A stretch of DNA of 64,000 bases from Chitinophaga sp. E66 (GTDB lineage: Bacteria > Bacteroidota > Bacteroidia > Chitinophagales > Chitinophagaceae), in NCBI GenBank assembly GCA_019285755.1, contig CP079103.1, positions 2,356,001-2,420,000 on the forward strand. Direction: 5' to 3'. How positions within the stretch are numbered: position 1 is the stretch's first letter; each line of letters begins with the position of its first letter. A program made the position numbers and the translations under genes. Below the pieces are notes generated by a model. It saw only the letters and a list, made by a program, of their open reading frames with translations, searched no databases and was not told where the DNA came from. Shown piece after piece: positions 42,801 to 54,791 of the stretch.

Positions 42801-45800
42801 GAGACGCGCTAACAGCCACACCTATCGGGACGCTCCAACATGGTACCCTTGTAGCCAATCCGAATGGCACTTACACTTATACGCCGGATCCAAATTTCAC
42901 TGGTACCGATTATATCTACTACCAGCTTTGCGATAACGGCGCGCCATCGCTTTGCGATACAGCCTTCGTAACTATTACGGTGAGAAATCTTAATGATGCG
43001 CCGGTCGCGCGGCGTGACAGCTTTACCGTGAGTGAAGACCTTATATTGTCAGTCCCGGCACCCCAGGGTGTATTGGTAAATGACAATGATCCTGACGGAG
43101 AATCGATCGTGACATCCGTTGAATCCGCTACATTGTTCGGCAGGCTGACTTTCAATAATGATGGCGCCTTTACCTATCAGCCAAACCTGAATTACAATGG
43201 AGTAGATTCATTCACCTACCGGATCTGCGATGCCGGCAACTTTGCTCCACAGCCGTTGTACGGATTATCGTAACGCCGGTGAATGATCCTCCGGTTGGGG
43301 TAGACGATGCATTTACCCGTGCGGAAGACACGACCATCACCTTTACCGGAGCAGTGGCTTTGATCAATGATACGGATCCGGATGGTGACGCCCTGAGCGG
43401 AAGGCCGATCGGCAGTCTTACAAAGGTTCTTTCACCACCAATCCTGACGGGTCTTACACCTACCGGCCTGCACCGAACTTCAATGGGGTGGATAGTATCG
43501 AATACCAGGTCTGCGATCCTGCAGGCCTATGCGATACGGCTATCATCCGGCTGACGATTGAGCCAGGAACGACGCCCCGTCGTCTACCCGGTAAGTTATG
43601 CGCTGAAGGAAGATATAGCGCTGGAGATACCAGTCCCGGGCTTGTTGCCCAACAGCGCTGACGTAGACGGCGACAACATGAGAGCGCCTCTTAAAACGCC
43701 GCCCAGGCATGGAACGATAGTCATCAGGCCGGATGGAAGTTTCCGTTATACCCCAGCATCAAACTATAACGGTCCGGACAGTCTTACCTTCCTTGTTTGC
43801 GATCCATATGGCGCCTGTGATTCAGGTAAGGTCTATTTCAACGTGGAGCCGCAGAATGATGCGCCCGTCGCCAACGGCGATGTTTATACCGCCGCCGAGG
43901 ATACTCCGCTGGCAATTGCACTGCCGGGCATCCTGACAAACGACGCCGATCCGGACGGGGATGCATTGACGGCAGCCATTGTAGCGCCGCCGACCAGGGC
44001 ACATTAGCACTGCAGCCGGATGGCAGCTTCCTATATACGCCCGAACCGGATTACAGTGGTCCGGATGAATTCGTGTACCGCGCATGCGATGGGCTGCTTT
44101 GCGATGAAGCAACGGTCCGAATTAATGTTCAGTCTGCGAAAGACATCCCGGTCGCGGTAAGCGATACGTTGACGGTGACGGAAGATATTGAATTCTCACT
44201 GCCGGCAGGCGTGTTGCGGAACGACCGTAACCCCGACCAGGGTGTATTAAGCGTAACGGTGGTTAAAGGTCCTGCCAAAGGGGACTTGACGCTTACGGGC
44301 AATGGCGGTATTACTTACCGTCCTGCGCTGAACCAGAATGGCGCAGACAGTGCCATTTACCGGATCTGCGATATCGATAATGATTGCACCGAAGCGAAAA
44401 TATACTTCAACATTACACCGGTGAATGATCCGCCGGTAGGAATAGATGATAGTTTCATCCGGACGGAAGACACCGTGCTCACTTTCCCGCCTTCCGTAGC
44501 ACTGATCAATGATACAGATCCGGATGGAGATGTGCTTTCCGGCGAACCGATCGGTCAGCTGACCAAGGGGACGTTTGTACGGAATCCAGATGGCACTTAC
44601 ACCTATACGCCATTAAAGGATTTTCATGGAATAGACAGCATAGAATACGTGGTATGCGACCCGGCAGGCCTTTGCGATACAGCTATCATCCGCATAACTT
44701 TGCTGCCTTTGAACGACAAGCCCGTGGCGGTTGATGACAGCTACACGATGCAGGAAGACGAGGCATTTTCACTTGCAGCGCCCGGTTTTATGGTTAATGA
44801 TACAGATGTGGATGGCGATGCATTGAACCTCAGTTTGCTTGACGGCCCATGGCATGGCGCCATGACTATAAACGGGAATGGATCGCTCGTTTACCGGCCC
44901 GCACCAAATTATACGGGAGGGGATACCATGCGGTATATCATCACCGATGCAGGCGGGCTTACGGACACGGCGACGGTGATCATTGTTGTGAATGCGGTGA
45001 ATGACCAGCCCACGGCGTTGGATAATGCCTATTCGTTGGATGAGCGTACCACGGCTGTGGGTAATGTGATGACAAACGATTCTGATCCTGATGGCGATCC
45101 GTTGACAGCAACTGTCGTAACAGGACCTGTTAATGGTACGCTCACATTAGGCCCGGATGGCAGCTTTTCGTATGTCCCGAATGCCGGTTTCCGGGATTGG
45201 ATTCTGCCTGGTACCGGATCTGTGACAATGGAACGCCGTCCTTATGCGATACTGCCAGGATCTCTTTCTTCGTCAATAATGTAAACGATGCGCCGATTGC
45301 GGAGATAGATTCAATTAACGTCACGGAAGACGTGCCTGGAATAGGAAATGTTCTTGTAAACGATACTGATCCGGATGGTAATGGCCTCACCGCTAGCCTG
45401 GTAACGGCGCCTGTGAATGGGACAGTAGTGCTCAATGCCGATGGCTCGTTCACGTATACGCCGAACGCCAGTTATAACGGCCTGGATTCATTGGTATATC
45501 AAGTCTGTGACAATGGAACCCCATCGCTGTGCGACACTGCTATCGTTAGGTTCACCATTGCGGCGGTGAATGATGCACCGGTTGCGGTTGATGATACAGT
45601 AGCAGTCAACGAAGGCCAACCGGTTACCGGCAACGTACTGACCAATGAAGTGACCCCGAAGGTGATGGTCTCACTGCCAGCCTGGTAACGGCACCTGTGA
45701 ATGGTACGGTGGTGCTCAATGCCGATGGTTCCTTCACCTATACGCCGAACGCCGGTTATAACGGCCTGGATTCATTGGTATATCAAGTTTGCGACAATGG

Positions 45801-48800
45801 AACCCCGTCACAGTGTGATACAGCAATAGTAAGGTTCACCATTGCGGCTGTGAACGATGCGCCAGCGGCAGTTGATGATGTGGTGGCAGTGAACGAAGGC
45901 CAACCGGCTACCGGTAATGTCCTGACCAATGACAGTGACCCCGAAGGCAATGGCCTTACCGCCAGCCTGGTGACGGCACCTGTGAACGGGACAGTGGTGC
46001 TCAATGCCGATGGTTCGTTCACCTTTACTCCGAATGCAAACTATAACGGTCTGGATTCCTGGTTTACCAGGTCTGCGACAACGGAACCCCGTCACTTTGT
46101 GATACTGCAATAGTAAGGTTCACCATTGCGGCTGTGAACGACGCACCAGTGGCGGTTGATGATGCAATGGCAGTGAACGAAGGCCAACCGGCTACCGGCA
46201 ACGTCCTGACCAATGACAGTGACCCCGAAGGCAATGGCCTCACCGCCAGCCTGGTGACGGCACCTGTGAATGGTACGGTGGTGCTCAATGCCGATGGTTC
46301 CTTCACCTATAATCCAAACGCCGGTTATAACGGCCTCGATTCCTTGGTATATCAAGTCTGCGACAACGGCACTCCATCGCTTTGTGATACTGCAATAGTA
46401 AGGTTCACCATTGCGGCTGTGAACGACGCACCAGTGGCGGTTGATGATGCAATGGCAGTGAACGAAGGCCAACCGGCTACCGGCAACGTCCTGACCAATG
46501 ACAGTGACCCCGAAGGCAATGGCCTCACCGCCAGCCTGGTAACAGCGCCTGTGAATGGGACAGTAGTGCTCAATGCCGATGGTTCGTTCACGTATACGCC
46601 GAACGCCAGTTATAACGGCCTGGATTCATTGGTATATCAAGTCTGTGACAATGGAACCCCGTCACAGTGTGACACAGCAATTGTAAGGTTCACCATTGCG
46701 GCTGTGAACGACGCACCAGTGGCAGTAGATGATGCTGTGGCTGTCAACGAAGGTCAGCCGGTTACCGGCAACGTACTGACCAATGACACGGACCCCGAAG
46801 GCAATGGCCTCACTGCCAGCCTGGTAACGGCTCCTGTGAAAGGGACAGTGGTGCTCAATGCCGATGGTTCGTTCACCTTTACTCCGAATGTAAACTATAA
46901 CGGTCTGGATTCCCTGGTTTACCAGGTCTGCGACAACGGAACCCCATCGCTTTGTGATACTGCAATCGTAAGGTTCACCATTGCGGCTGTGAACGATGCG
47001 CCAGCGGCAGTTGATGATGTGGTGGCAGTGAACGAAGGCCAACCGGCTACCGGTAATGTCCTGACCAATGACAGTGACCCCGAAGGCAATGGCCTTACCG
47101 CCAGCCTGGTGACGGCACCTGTGAACGGGACAGTGGTGCTCAATGCTGATGGTTCGTTCACCTTTACTCCGAATGCAAACTATAACGGTCTGGATTCCCT
47201 GGTTTACCAGGTCTGCGACAACGGAACCCCGTCACTTTGTGATACTGCAATAGTAAGGTTCACCATTGCGGCTGTGAACGACGCACCAGTGGCGGTTGAT
47301 GATGCAATGGCAGTGAACGAAGGCCAACCGGCTACCGGCAACGTCCTGACCAATGACAGTGACCCCGAAGGCAATGGCCTCACCGCCAGCCTGGTGACGG
47401 CACCTGTGAATGGTACGGTGGTGCTCAATGCCGATGGTTCCTTCACCTATAATCCAAACGCCGGTTATAACGGCCTCGATTCCTTGGTATATCAAGTCTG
47501 CGACAACGGCACTCCATCGCTTTGTGATACTGCAATAGTAAGGTTCACCATTGCGGCTGTGAACGACGCACCAGTGGCGGTTGATGATGCAATGGCAGTG
47601 AACGAAGGCCAACCGGCTACCGGCAACGTCCTGACCAATGACAGTGACCCCGAAGGCAATGGCCTCACCGCCAGCCTGGTAACAGCGCCTGTGAATGGGA
47701 CAGTAGTGCTCAATGCCGATGGCTCGTTCACGTATACGCCGAATCCTGGCTACAACAGCCTCGACTCACTGGTATATCAAGTCTGCGACAACGGAACCCC
47801 ATCGCTGTGCGACACTGCGATAGTTAGGTTCACCATTGTGGCGGTGAACGATGCGCCAGTGGCGATAGATGATGCGGTGGCAGTCAATGAAGGCCAACCC
47901 GCTACCGGCAACGTCCTGACCAATGACACGGACCCCGAAGGCAATGGCCTCACTGCCAGCCTGGTAACGGCTCCGGTGAACGGGACGGTGGTGCTTAATG
48001 CCGATGGTTCCTTCACTTACACCCCCAACACCGGTTACAACGGCCTCGACTCCTGGTATATCAAGTTTGTGACAACGGCACCCCATCACTATGTGATACT
48101 GCTATCGTTAGGTTCACCATTGCGGCGGTGAATGATGCACCGATTGCGATTGATGATGCAGTGGCAGTGAACGAAGGCCAACCGGCTGCCGGTAACGTCC
48201 TGACCAATGACAGTGACCCCGAAGGCAATGGCCTTATCGCCAGCCTGGTAACGGCACCTGTGAACGGGACGGTGGTACTCAATGCCGATGGTTCCTTCAC
48301 CTATACGCCGAACGCCGGTTATAACGGTCTCGATTCCTTGGTATATCAAGTCTGCGACAACGGTACCCCGTCACTTTGTGATACTGCAATAGTAAGGTTC
48401 ACCATTGCGGCGGTAAACGATGCACCGGTGGCGGTAGATGACGCTACGGCAGTGAACGAAGGCCAACCGGCTACCGGTAATGTCCTGACCAATGACAGTG
48501 ACCCCGAAGGCAATGGCCTTACCGCCAGCCTGATAACGGCTCCGGTGAACGGGACGGTGGTACTCAATGCCGATGGTTCCTTTACCTATACGCCGAACGC
48601 AGGTTATAACGGTCTTGACTCGCTGGTATATCAAGTTTGTGACAACGGAGACCCATCACTGTGCGATACCGCGGTAGTAAGATTCACCATTGCGGCTGTG
48701 AACGATGCGCCAGCGGCAGTTGATGATGCGGTGGCTGTCAATGAAGGCCAACCCGCTACCGGTAATGTCCTGATCAATGACAGTGATCCCGAAGGAAATG

Positions 48801-51800
48801 GTCTCACTGCCAGCCTCGTAACGGCTCCGGTGAATGGGATGGTGGTGCTCAATGCCGATGGCTCTTTCACCTATACGCCGAACGCCGGTTATAACGGCCT
48901 GGATTCATTGGTATATCAAGTCTGCGACAACGGAACCCCATCGCTGTGCGACACTGCGATAGTTAGGTTCACCATTGTGGCGGTGAACGATGCGCCAGTG
49001 GCGATAGATGATGCGGTGGCAGTCAATGAAGGCCAACCCGCTACCGGCAACGTCCTGACCAATGACACGGACCCCGAAGGCAATGGCCTCACTGCCAGCC
49101 TGGTAACGGCTCCGGTGAACGGGACGGTGGTGCTTAATGCCGATGGTTCCTTCACTTACACCCCCAACACCGGTTACAACGGCCTCGACTCCCTGGTATA
49201 TCAAGTTTGTGACAACGGCACCCCATCACTATGTGATACTGCTATCGTTAGGTTCACCATTGCGGCGGTGAATGATGCACCGGTTGCGATTGATGATGCA
49301 GTGGCAGTGAACGAAGGCCAACCGGCTGCCGGTAACGTCCTGACCAATGACAGTGATCCCGAAGGAAATGGTCTCACTGCCAGCCTCGTAACGGCTCCTG
49401 TGAATGGTACGGTGGTGCTCAATGCCGATGGTTCCTTCACCTATACTCCAAACGCCGGTTACAACGGTCTCGACTCCCTGGTATACCAAGTTTGTGACAA
49501 CGGAACCCCATCGCTGTGCGACACTGCGATAGTTAGGTTCACCATTGCGGCGGTGAACGATGCGCCAGTGGCGATAGATGATGCGGTGGCAGTCAATGAA
49601 GGCCAACCCGCTACCGGCAACGTCCTGACCAATGACACGGACCCTGAAGGCGATGGTCTCACCGCCAGCTTGGTAACGGCTCCGGTGAACGGGACGGTGG
49701 TGCTTAATGCCGATGGTTCCTTCACTTACACCCCCAACACCGGTTACAACGGCCTCGACTCCCTGGTATATCAAGTTTGTGACAACGGCACCCCATCACT
49801 ATGTGATACTGCTATCGTTAGGTTCACCATTGCGGCGGTGAATGATGCACCGGTTGCGATTGATGATGCAGTGGCAGTGAACGAAGGCCAACCGGCTGCC
49901 GGTAACGTCCTGACCAATGACAGTGACCCCGAAGGCAATGGCCTTACCGCCAGCCTGATAACGGCTCCGGTGAACGGGACGGTGGTGCTCAATGCCGATG
50001 GTTCCTTTACCTATACGCCGAACGCAGGTTATAACGGTCTTGACTCGCTGGTATATCAAGTTTGTGACAACGGAGACCCATCACTGTGCGATACCGCGGT
50101 AGTAAGATTCACCATTGCGGCTGTGAACGATGCGCCAGCGGCAGTTGATGATGCGGTGGCTGTCAATGAAGGCCAACCCGCTACCGGTAATGTCCTGATC
50201 AATGACAGTGATCCCGAAGGAAATGGTCTCACTGCCAGCCTCGTAACGGCTCCTGTGAATGGTACGGTGGTGCTCAATGCCGATGGTTCCTTCACCTATA
50301 CTCCAAACGCCGGTTACAACGGTCTCGACTCCCTGGTATACCAAGTTTGTGACAACGGAACCCCATCGCTGTGCGACACTGCGATAGTTAGGTTCACCAT
50401 TGCGGCGGTGAACGATGCGCCAGTGGCGATAGATGATGCGGTGGCAGTCAATGAAGGCCAACCCGCTACCGGCAACGTCCTGACCAATGACACGGACCCC
50501 GAAGGCAATGGCCTCACCGCCAGCCTGGTAACGGCTCCGGTGAACGGGACAGTGGTGCTCAATGCCGATGGTTCGTTCACCTATGCGCCGAACGCCGGTT
50601 ACAACGGTCTCGATTCCTTGGTATATCAAATCTGCGACAATGGCCCCCATCACAGTGTGACACTGCGATAGTAAGGTTCACCATTGCTGCCGTCAACCAC
50701 GCCCCAGTCGCAGTTGCCGATAGCGCAAATGTATCTTCCGGTCAACCCATCACTGTCGACGTTACTGATAATGACACAGACCCAGATGGCAACACACTTA
50801 CTGCTTCCATCATAACAGACGGTAATAACGGCAACGCTTCCATCACTCCGGAAGGAAACATTACATACACGCCCCGCACAGGGTTCGCCGGCAGAGATAC
50901 CGTGACATATCGCGTCTGCGACAACGGCAAGCCGTCGCTCTGCGATACCTCGATATTCATCATCATCGTGGCAGCCCCGGCTGATGCGCCCGCTGCCGCA
51001 CTCGCCAAAGCCGCAGACCCGGCAGAACTGCAATCCGATGGCTCTTATAAGATCCGTTTCGTATTTACCATCCGGAACACCGGTAACACCAATCTTAAGG
51101 ATGTCATGATCAACGATGACCTGCGAATTACCTTCCCGGCGCCAACATCCTGGACCGTCGAAAGCATCACCGCAAGCGGAACGCTCGTCGCTAACACCCA
51201 ATTCAATGGCGCAACCGATATGCAACTCCTGCAAGTGCTCAGCACGCTCGATCAGGGCAGGAAGGATTCCGTATCTATAGTATTGCGCGTGCAGTCCAAC
51301 GGGCAATTCGGTCCGTTCTTCAATCAGGCGACCTGGAAGGCGAAGAATATGAACGACGACCGTGCTATCAATGGCTCCTCCAAACCAGGCAGGGATCCTG
51401 AAGCCAATACAAATGGTCCTACCAGCTTTAACTTCCAACCCATGTCGGCTATTGGGCTGGCTAAATCAGCCGCCGAACCGAAACTGGAAATAAACGGCAG
51501 TTACACGGTGACATACACCCTGATCGTCCGCAATATGGGTAACACGGACCTTAACAATGTTAGCCTGACAGATGACCTGGCCCGTGTGTTCCGCACACCA
51601 CAGTCATTCCGTATCGTTGGCAATGTGACGGCCTCCGGATCGCTGACGCCCAACCCTGATTTCAACGGCACTACAGACCCGGCTTTACTCATTGCCGGAT
51701 CCAGCAGTATCGCTTCGGACAGACAAGATTCCGTGCGCTTTACGGTCAACATCACTCCGAACAAAACCTTCGGCACCTTCGATAACTTGGCGGAAACACG

Positions 51801-52199
51801 TGCCACCGCTGCCGTTACCGGACTACAGGTAAGTGATCTGTCAACCAACGGTAACCTTGCGGATCCCGATGGTAATGGCCGGCCGGATGAAAGTGTAGCT
51901 ACGCCGGTAGTGCTGAGCCCGACAAGCCTGCGCATTCCTGGCGGCTTCTCGCCGAACGGAGATGGCGTGAATGACCGGTTTGTTATCGGAAATGTCGGAA
52001 ACGATAAGATCCACCTTGAAGTTTATAACAGATGGGGTAATGTGGTCTATAAATCAAGTGAATACAAAAATGACTGGAACGGAACCTGCAACCTCGGGCT
52101 CCATTTCGAGAAAACCTGCCAGATGGCACGTACTACTATATCGTCGTCAATCAGACGACAGGAGAGAAGTACGTCAACTTTATCACCATAATCCGTTAG
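33848..52199 (+). CDS. Giant T9SS-type surface protein with tandem-95 cadherin-like repeats, many frameshifts
   Basis: An 18.35-kb gene for roughly 6,100 residues, split by frameshifts (for example near 35095, 35180, 35930, 38140, 38410, 38960, 39930, 40050, 40510, 41560, 43250, 43430, 43550, 43995, 45200, 45650, 46060, 48050, 50643 and 52100). Order: signal peptide ([21 protein letters not shown]); an N-terminal module to about 35340 that I do not recognise, with [15 protein letters not shown]; a DUF11-like domain; PKD-like and five Ig-like domains of the YQWQSS...YDP type (35850-37770); about 45 cadherin-like repeats of about 95 residues (37780-50950); two DUF11-like domains (50960-51900); and a CHU_C sorting domain ([26 protein letters not shown]; end near NFITIIR). 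It is probably exported by T9SS and held at the surface for adhesion or gliding. The PorP/SprF and PD40 genes follow directly. Confidence 0.9.
37780..45565 (+). repeat. Divergent tandem-95 cadherin-like repeat block
   Basis: About 26 copies of a 285-300-bp unit inside the giant gene. Each encodes V(N)DAPVA..D.Y...[32 protein letters not shown]...NG.DSFTYRVCD and DTATV.ITV. Sequences differ substantially between copies, so they are older than the block that follows. Confidence 0.88.
45566..50691 (+). repeat. Array of 18 nearly identical 285-bp units
   Basis: Units begin with the codons for VNDAP at 45566, 45850, 46134 and then every 285 bp (284 where a base is missing) to 50408, ending at 50691. 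Each encodes 95 residues with [17 protein letters not shown](S/T)DPEG and [17 protein letters not shown]. Larger blocks repeat too: 46092-46591 recurs 1,140 bp later at 47232-47731 (four units), and the units near 49553 and 50408 match over three-unit spacing. A partial, more divergent unit precedes it at 45281. Confidence 0.92.
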
Positions 52200-52201
52200 C
52201 C

Positions 52202-53127
52202 ATGAAGAAACTGATAATCGCTATAGGGATGCTTTTGCTGGCCAACGATGCGGCCGCTCAACAGGAAGCCATGTATACGCAGTATATGTTCAATATGATG
52301 GCGGTTAACCCCGCCTATGCAGGCAGCCGCGATGTGTTGAGCCTCACCGCCATGTACCGGCACCAATGGGTAGGGGTGGAAGGCGCCCCCGCACCGGGAC
52401 CGTCTCCTTCGATATGTCTACCCGCGACCGGAAAGTCGGGCTCGGTATTCAGGCGTTCAACGACCGGATCGGTATCGTCAAAACAACAGGCTTTTACGCT
52501 TCTTATGCCTATCGCGTTCATTTTGATCAAAAAGGAAGTACGCTGGCCATAGGTTTGCAGGGAGGTCTGAGCAATTACAGGGCGGAATACAGTAAGGTAG
52601 ATCTTATCGATAGTAATGACCCCGCCTTCATGTCGAACGTGAATGCGTTGATGCCCAGCTTTGGAGCGGGTATTTATTTTAATACGCCAAAGTGGTATGC
52701 TGGTATTTCCGTGCCCAACCTTGTTAAAAGCTACCTGCGCAAAGACCAGTACTTGTATTCTACAGAAGTGACGGCCAGAAAATATATGCACTTTTTCTTC
52801 ATGGCTGGCTATGTGTTCGATTTGAATGAGAACCTGAAACTGAAGCCGTCTTTCCTCATTAAATCCGTTCGCGGTGCGCCGGTAGAGGCAGATGTCAACC
52901 TTAATTTCTGGGTAAAGGAGATTATTGGCATCGGCGCTTCCTATCGCACGGGAGATGCGGTGGCAGGGCTCCTGGAACTTCAGCTGAGCAGGCAGCTCCG
53001 CATGGGATACGCATACGATCACAGTATTTCGAAGCTGGTAAAATATAATCAGGGTACCCATGAAATCATGCTGCGGTATGAATTCGGGTGGGACAAATCT
53101 GATGTCGTAAACCCGCGTTTGTTTTAA
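52202..53127 (+). CDS. PorP/SprF-family type IX secretion system membrane protein, one frameshift
   Basis: About 308 residues. Signal peptide MKKLIIAIGMLLLANDAAA, then the family's start QQEAMYTQYMFNMMAVNPAYAGSRD. The rest is a beta-barrel-like sequence with alternating aromatic strands (GIYFNTPKWYAGISVPNLVK, MHFFFMAGYVFDLNENLKLK) and an outer-membrane style ending (HEIMLRYEFGWDKSDVVNPRLF). One base is missing near 52390. Members are outer-membrane partners of T9SS giant adhesins, as SprF is for SprB. It starts 2 bp after the stop of the giant gene and overlaps the next start by 1 bp, so the three genes form one transcript. Confidence 0.92.
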
Positions 53128-54161
53128 TGATGAAACTTATGATCAGGCTGATATTTTTGCTTTAGTTATTATGATTTGCATACCGGTGTTGGTTTTTAGC
53201 CAGTCCGATGCCCGCGGCAATTGGCAGGTGGCATACGCAAATGTCAATTCCGGGCTAGACGAGGGTAACCCAGTAGTCTGGAACCGCGGATTGGCATTTA
53301 TTTCCAACAGGGGCAGAACGACGGCCGGGAAATATACGGACCGTGCAACGAATGACAGATTCTGGCGGATGTATTATGTATATGATACGGCGTGGGTGAA
53401 AAGTGAGGCTGCACCGGAATGGAAGCATGATAATCTTTTGCGCCCAGCGGTAGTAAGGTCGTCACCTAATGACAGCCGCTTGCCTGCGGCAACGAGGCCG
53501 CCGGCCGAAATACCGCGCAACGTCAAACCATTGCCTAACGATAAAATGCCGCCTTTCAACCCAAAAATGAAAGATCGTTTCAACGAGGACCATTCTGCTT
53601 TAACGCGCGGCAAGATACGATGTATATCACCCGTAATCACCCTCCGGCGGGTAAAAGGAGTGGCACTTTGCGCATCCAGGCGATGGTCCTCCGTTATGGC
53701 GACTGGATCCCGGTAAACGCATTTTCTTTTAACAATACGGGCTATTCATGCGCACACCCCGCTTTGCATCCAGACGGTAACTTGTTGGTGTTCGTGTCAG
53801 ATATGCCCGGGGAACAGGAGGGAAGGACCTTTGGATCTGTCAAAGTCAGATTCCGGCTGGACAGCCCCGCAACGCCGGCCCGCTTATTAACTCGTCGGGC
53901 AATGAAGCCTTCCCGACATTCGGGGCAGACGGTACGCTTTACTTCTCATCCGATCGTCCTGGTGGTGTAGGCGGACTGGACATCTACCAGACGCGTTTGC
54001 TGCCAGGCAGTCCCGTGGTGGAAGCTATTCCGCTTCCCGCGCCGTTAAATTCAATAGCGGATGATTTCGGGTTATGGCTTACGCCGGATGGGCGCTCCGG
54101 CTATATGACCAGCAACCGGTTCGGTACAGACGACATTCTCCGGATTTTCATGACATATTGA
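53127..54161 (+). CDS. PD40/TolB-like beta-propeller protein, T9SS-associated, frameshifted
   Basis: About 344 residues. ATG at 53127 overlaps the PorP/SprF stop (TAATG). The signal peptide (MKLMIRLIFLL then VIMICIPVLVFSQ) is broken by a base shift near 53164. Propeller motifs recur: NPVVWNRGLAFISNR, HPALHPDGNLLVFVSDMPGEQEG, GNEAFPTFGADGTLYFSSDRPGG and GLWLTPDGRSGYMTSNRFGTDDILR. Breaks near 53605, 53840 and 53960. Homologues next to sprF-type genes usually carry PD40 repeats with or without an OmpA domain; here the OmpA part is absent. If one base is missing near 54148 the frame would extend to 54238, inside the terminator, so that reading is unlikely. Confidence 0.8.
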
Positions 54162-54221
54162 TTTGCAAAACACTGGCTAAGGACCCGGATGTCTACCCGG
54201 GCCATGACTCCTGCAAACTAA

Positions 54222-54255
54222 AAGGCTTCCTTCTCTAATGAGGGAAGCCTTTTTA
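54222..54255 (+). terminator. Terminator of the T9SS adhesin operon
   Basis: AAGGCTTCC (54222-54230) pairs with GGAAGCCTT (54243-54251) and is followed by TTTT. It lies about 60 bp after the PD40 gene and faces the convergent META gene. Confidence 0.85.
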
Positions 54256-54294
54256 ATAACATTTCGTTAAAAGTGGGAGACAAAAGCGAGCTGA

Positions 54295-54738
54295 TTATTC
54301 AGCCATCAATCTTACTAATGTCTTGCCATCTTCTGTGCCGAGCGTCAAAACACCTTCAACCACAGACCATGTCTTTATTTTATCGGTTACCCCGAAGAAT
54401 TTGGTTTCGTATTGCATTTTATCCATGCACATCATTTTCGTGGCAGCCAACGGTGTGAAACTGATCTTATTGGGCGCCTCCAGTTTAAAGCCGCCGTTGA
54501 ACTGGTTGCAACCTGCGGAACCATGCACGCGGCTGTCTGCCTGAACAAAGGTTATCGCAGCGGGACGCATGAGCCCGGCTGTGTCAACGGGCAGGCCGTC
54601 GATCTCAACCATCCGCCAGGTTTTATACAGGTCAGCTTCATTATTGGCGCTGGCGCCGGTTGTTTTATTTGAATTGGAACAGGCTGCCATGAGCATAGTA
54701 GCAGCAATGGCGGTGCAAAAAGACAGGATTTTATACAT
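54295..54738 (-). CDS. META-domain lipoprotein
   Basis: Intact 147-residue protein. A lipoprotein signal (MYKILSFCTAIAATMLMAAC, lipobox MAAC) is followed by a low-complexity linker (SNSNKTTGASANNE) and a META domain: TWRMVEIDGLPVD, AAITFVQADSRVHGSAGCNQF, FTPLAATKMMC and GVLTLGTEDGKTLVRL. The fold is shared with HslJ, a heat-inducible outer-membrane lipoprotein of unknown molecular role. It is convergent with the adhesin operon and separated from it by the terminator. Confidence 0.92.
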   Translation of the reverse strand: MYKILSFCTAIAATMLMAACSNSNKTTGASANNEADLYKTWRMVEIDGLPVDTAGLMRPAAITFVQADSRVHGSAGCNQFNGGFKLEAPNKISFTPLAATKMMCMDKMQYETKFFGVTDKIKTWSVVEGVLTLGTEDGKTLVRLMAE

Positions 54739-54791
54739 ATTCTCGTGTTTTTCTCCCTTTTATAACAATACCGGGTGGAAAAGGTTACAAT

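Noticed and set aside
45566..50691. Long minus-strand ORFs repeated in the array (79-190 codons)
   Set aside because: They are mirror frames of the 285-bp plus-strand units and repeat with them; the plus-strand product is clearly the real one.
45281..50691. CRISPR-like array
   Set aside because: Units are 285 bp, directly adjacent, coding and without spacers.
54159..54238. C-terminal extension of the PD40 protein in another frame
   Set aside because: It would end inside the terminator loop and shows no propeller motif.
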